The position numbers and the translations under genes were made by a program. Below the pieces are notes generated by a model that saw nothing but the letters and a program-made list of their open reading frames with translations, did no database searches and had not been told where the DNA came from. From Lewinellaceae bacterium (lineage in GTDB: Bacteria > Bacteroidota > Bacteroidia > Chitinophagales > Saprospiraceae): 64,000 nucleotides of DNA. Below, in pieces: positions 63,329 to 64,000 of this stretch; position 1 is the first letter of the stretch; each line of letters opens with the position of its first letter. The stretch is taken from positions 347,056 through 411,055 of the forward strand of contig JACJXZ010000008.1 in the NCBI GenBank assembly GCA_020636375.1. The letters are read 5' to 3'.

Positions 63329-64000
63329 ATGAAAAAATGGCTCCTCACCGGCTTGCTGAGTGTGGCCTGTTCCGGCCTTCTTGTCCTACAGGGGCTTGCC
63401 CAGCCTGGAGGCAAGGGTATGCTCGTCGTATCCCCGGCGGATGAAGAATACCAGGATGGCCTGTATCCCTTACAGGATCACCTTTTCGTATTTGTGGATA
63501 CCACGGAAGACAGGACGATCGAAGAAATAGCGGCCCCGGCTTTTCAGGCGCGTTTCAGCCAGGAGGAACGGTGGCGGGCCGGCACTTTCGGCGGCGACCT
63601 GGGCCCGGACATTCATTACATCTGGGGCCGGCTAACCATCCTCTCGCAATTGGATGTCGATGAGGAATGGCTGGTCAACGTCGACGCCGGCACGGTGGAT
63701 CTTTTCATACCCATTGATTCCAACCACTTTGCCCAACTGAAGTCAGGCGAATCGCGGCCCCTTGGGGAAAAATCTTTTAAAGGCAGCTACGGCATATTGT
63801 CCTGTATGCCATTGCGCCTGCCGGCTCAGGATACGCTGACGGTATTTTTCAGGCTGAAAAGAATCGGGGCGGTAGGTAAGGGTATGCGGCAAGCTTTTGG
63901 CAATGCGCTTTTCAAACCTCATGTTTATTTTGCCGTTGACCGGCACATTCGCTTTTTTGATGCCCTGATGATCGGTATCATGCTGGCAGTGGCCATCTAC
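63329..64000 (+). CDS. 7TMR-DISM sensor protein, N-terminal part (3' partial)
   Basis: 224 codons are open to the window edge. A signal peptide (KKWLLTGLLSVACSGLLVL) is followed by a periplasmic 7TMR-DISM extracellular-2 type domain: YPLQDHLFVFVDTTEDRTIE, WGRLTILSQLDVDEEWLVNV, VYFAVDRHIRFFDALMIG, with the first transmembrane helix beginning at the end (LMIGIMLAVAIY). In this family the seven-helix segment is followed by a histidine kinase, GGDEF, adenylate cyclase or LuxR/AraC output, which lies outside the window. No other start is better than ATG 63329. Confidence 0.8.
   Translation, partial: MKKWLLTGLLSVACSGLLVLQGLAQPGGKGMLVVSPADEEYQDGLYPLQDHLFVFVDTTEDRTIEEIAAPAFQARFSQEERWRAGTFGGDLGPDIHYIWGRLTILSQLDVDEEWLVNVDAGTVDLFIPIDSNHFAQLKSGESRPLGEKSFKGSYGILSCMPLRLPAQDTLTVFFRLKRIGAVGKGMRQAFGNALFKPHVYFAVDRHIRFFDALMIGIMLAVAIY

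Overview
The window is from a high-GC member of the Bacteroidota, probably a Saprospiria/Lewinella-type marine or sludge bacterium. The lineage call rests on several large secreted proteins with type IX secretion (T9SS) sorting domains (gliding-associated type B at 6378-13487 and 37636-38874; type A at 14197-17022 and 51024-52823), SprB and PKD modules, LamG, FG-GAP/UnbV and DUF2807 proteins, a CusA-TolC fusion pump and lipoproteins with Bacteroidota-style lipoboxes. No rRNA, tRNA or CRISPR array was seen.

Layout. 1-6.3 kb: the end of a heavy-metal RND efflux operon, a DUF2807 lipoprotein, an ECF sigma factor with an overlapping membrane/beta-barrel partner, and a DUF192 protein. 6.4-17 kb: two secreted giants separated by a nested 54/63-bp tandem repeat. 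17.1-18.7 kb: a decayed IS4-type insertion sequence with perfect 24-bp ends and a 10-bp target duplication, inserted in a palindromic repeat. 19.3-20.6 kb: hutI (histidine degradation), whose 3' end runs into an AT-rich island.

20.6-26.9 kb is the most interesting part. This strongly AT-rich island lies between GC-rich housekeeping genes. It holds a reverse transcriptase (YTDD active site) overlapping by ATGA with a small protein carrying an R-x4-H HEPN-like motif, preceded by about 300 bp with a 14-bp long-range inverted repeat and internal stems. Next come a frameshifted secreted metalloprotease and an N-terminally truncated Fic protein whose motif lacks the catalytic histidine. Three attC-like hairpins punctuate the island. 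It looks like an accessory, probably anti-phage, cassette region; the RT plus HEPN-like pair with a candidate structured RNA is the best candidate for an undescribed system.

27-50 kb is mostly single-copy metabolic and housekeeping genes: amidohydrolase, CoA-binding protein, E2-type acyltransferase, YoaP-type acetyltransferase, alpha/beta hydrolase, a PAS-UbiA fusion, acyl-CoA dehydrogenase with duplicated operators, YbaB, AlkC, upp, polysaccharide deacetylase, a Ras-like GTPase and lipA. Among them sit a RAYT transposase with its REP hairpins, two MITE-like elements with TTA duplications, an AAA/DUF4143 ATPase preceded by regularly spaced repeats, and a 14-repeat curlin-like protein behind a good sigma-54 promoter match.

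51-59 kb: one intact T9SS cargo gene, a frameshifted insertion sequence, and two heavily frameshifted T9SS cargo genes (Omp28-like and a reprolysin-type metalloprotease). 59-64 kb: a SAM methyltransferase, a second ECF sigma factor followed by a 28-residue basic peptide and a barrel-like protein, a lipoprotein, and the 5' part of a 7TMR-DISM sensor cut by the window end.
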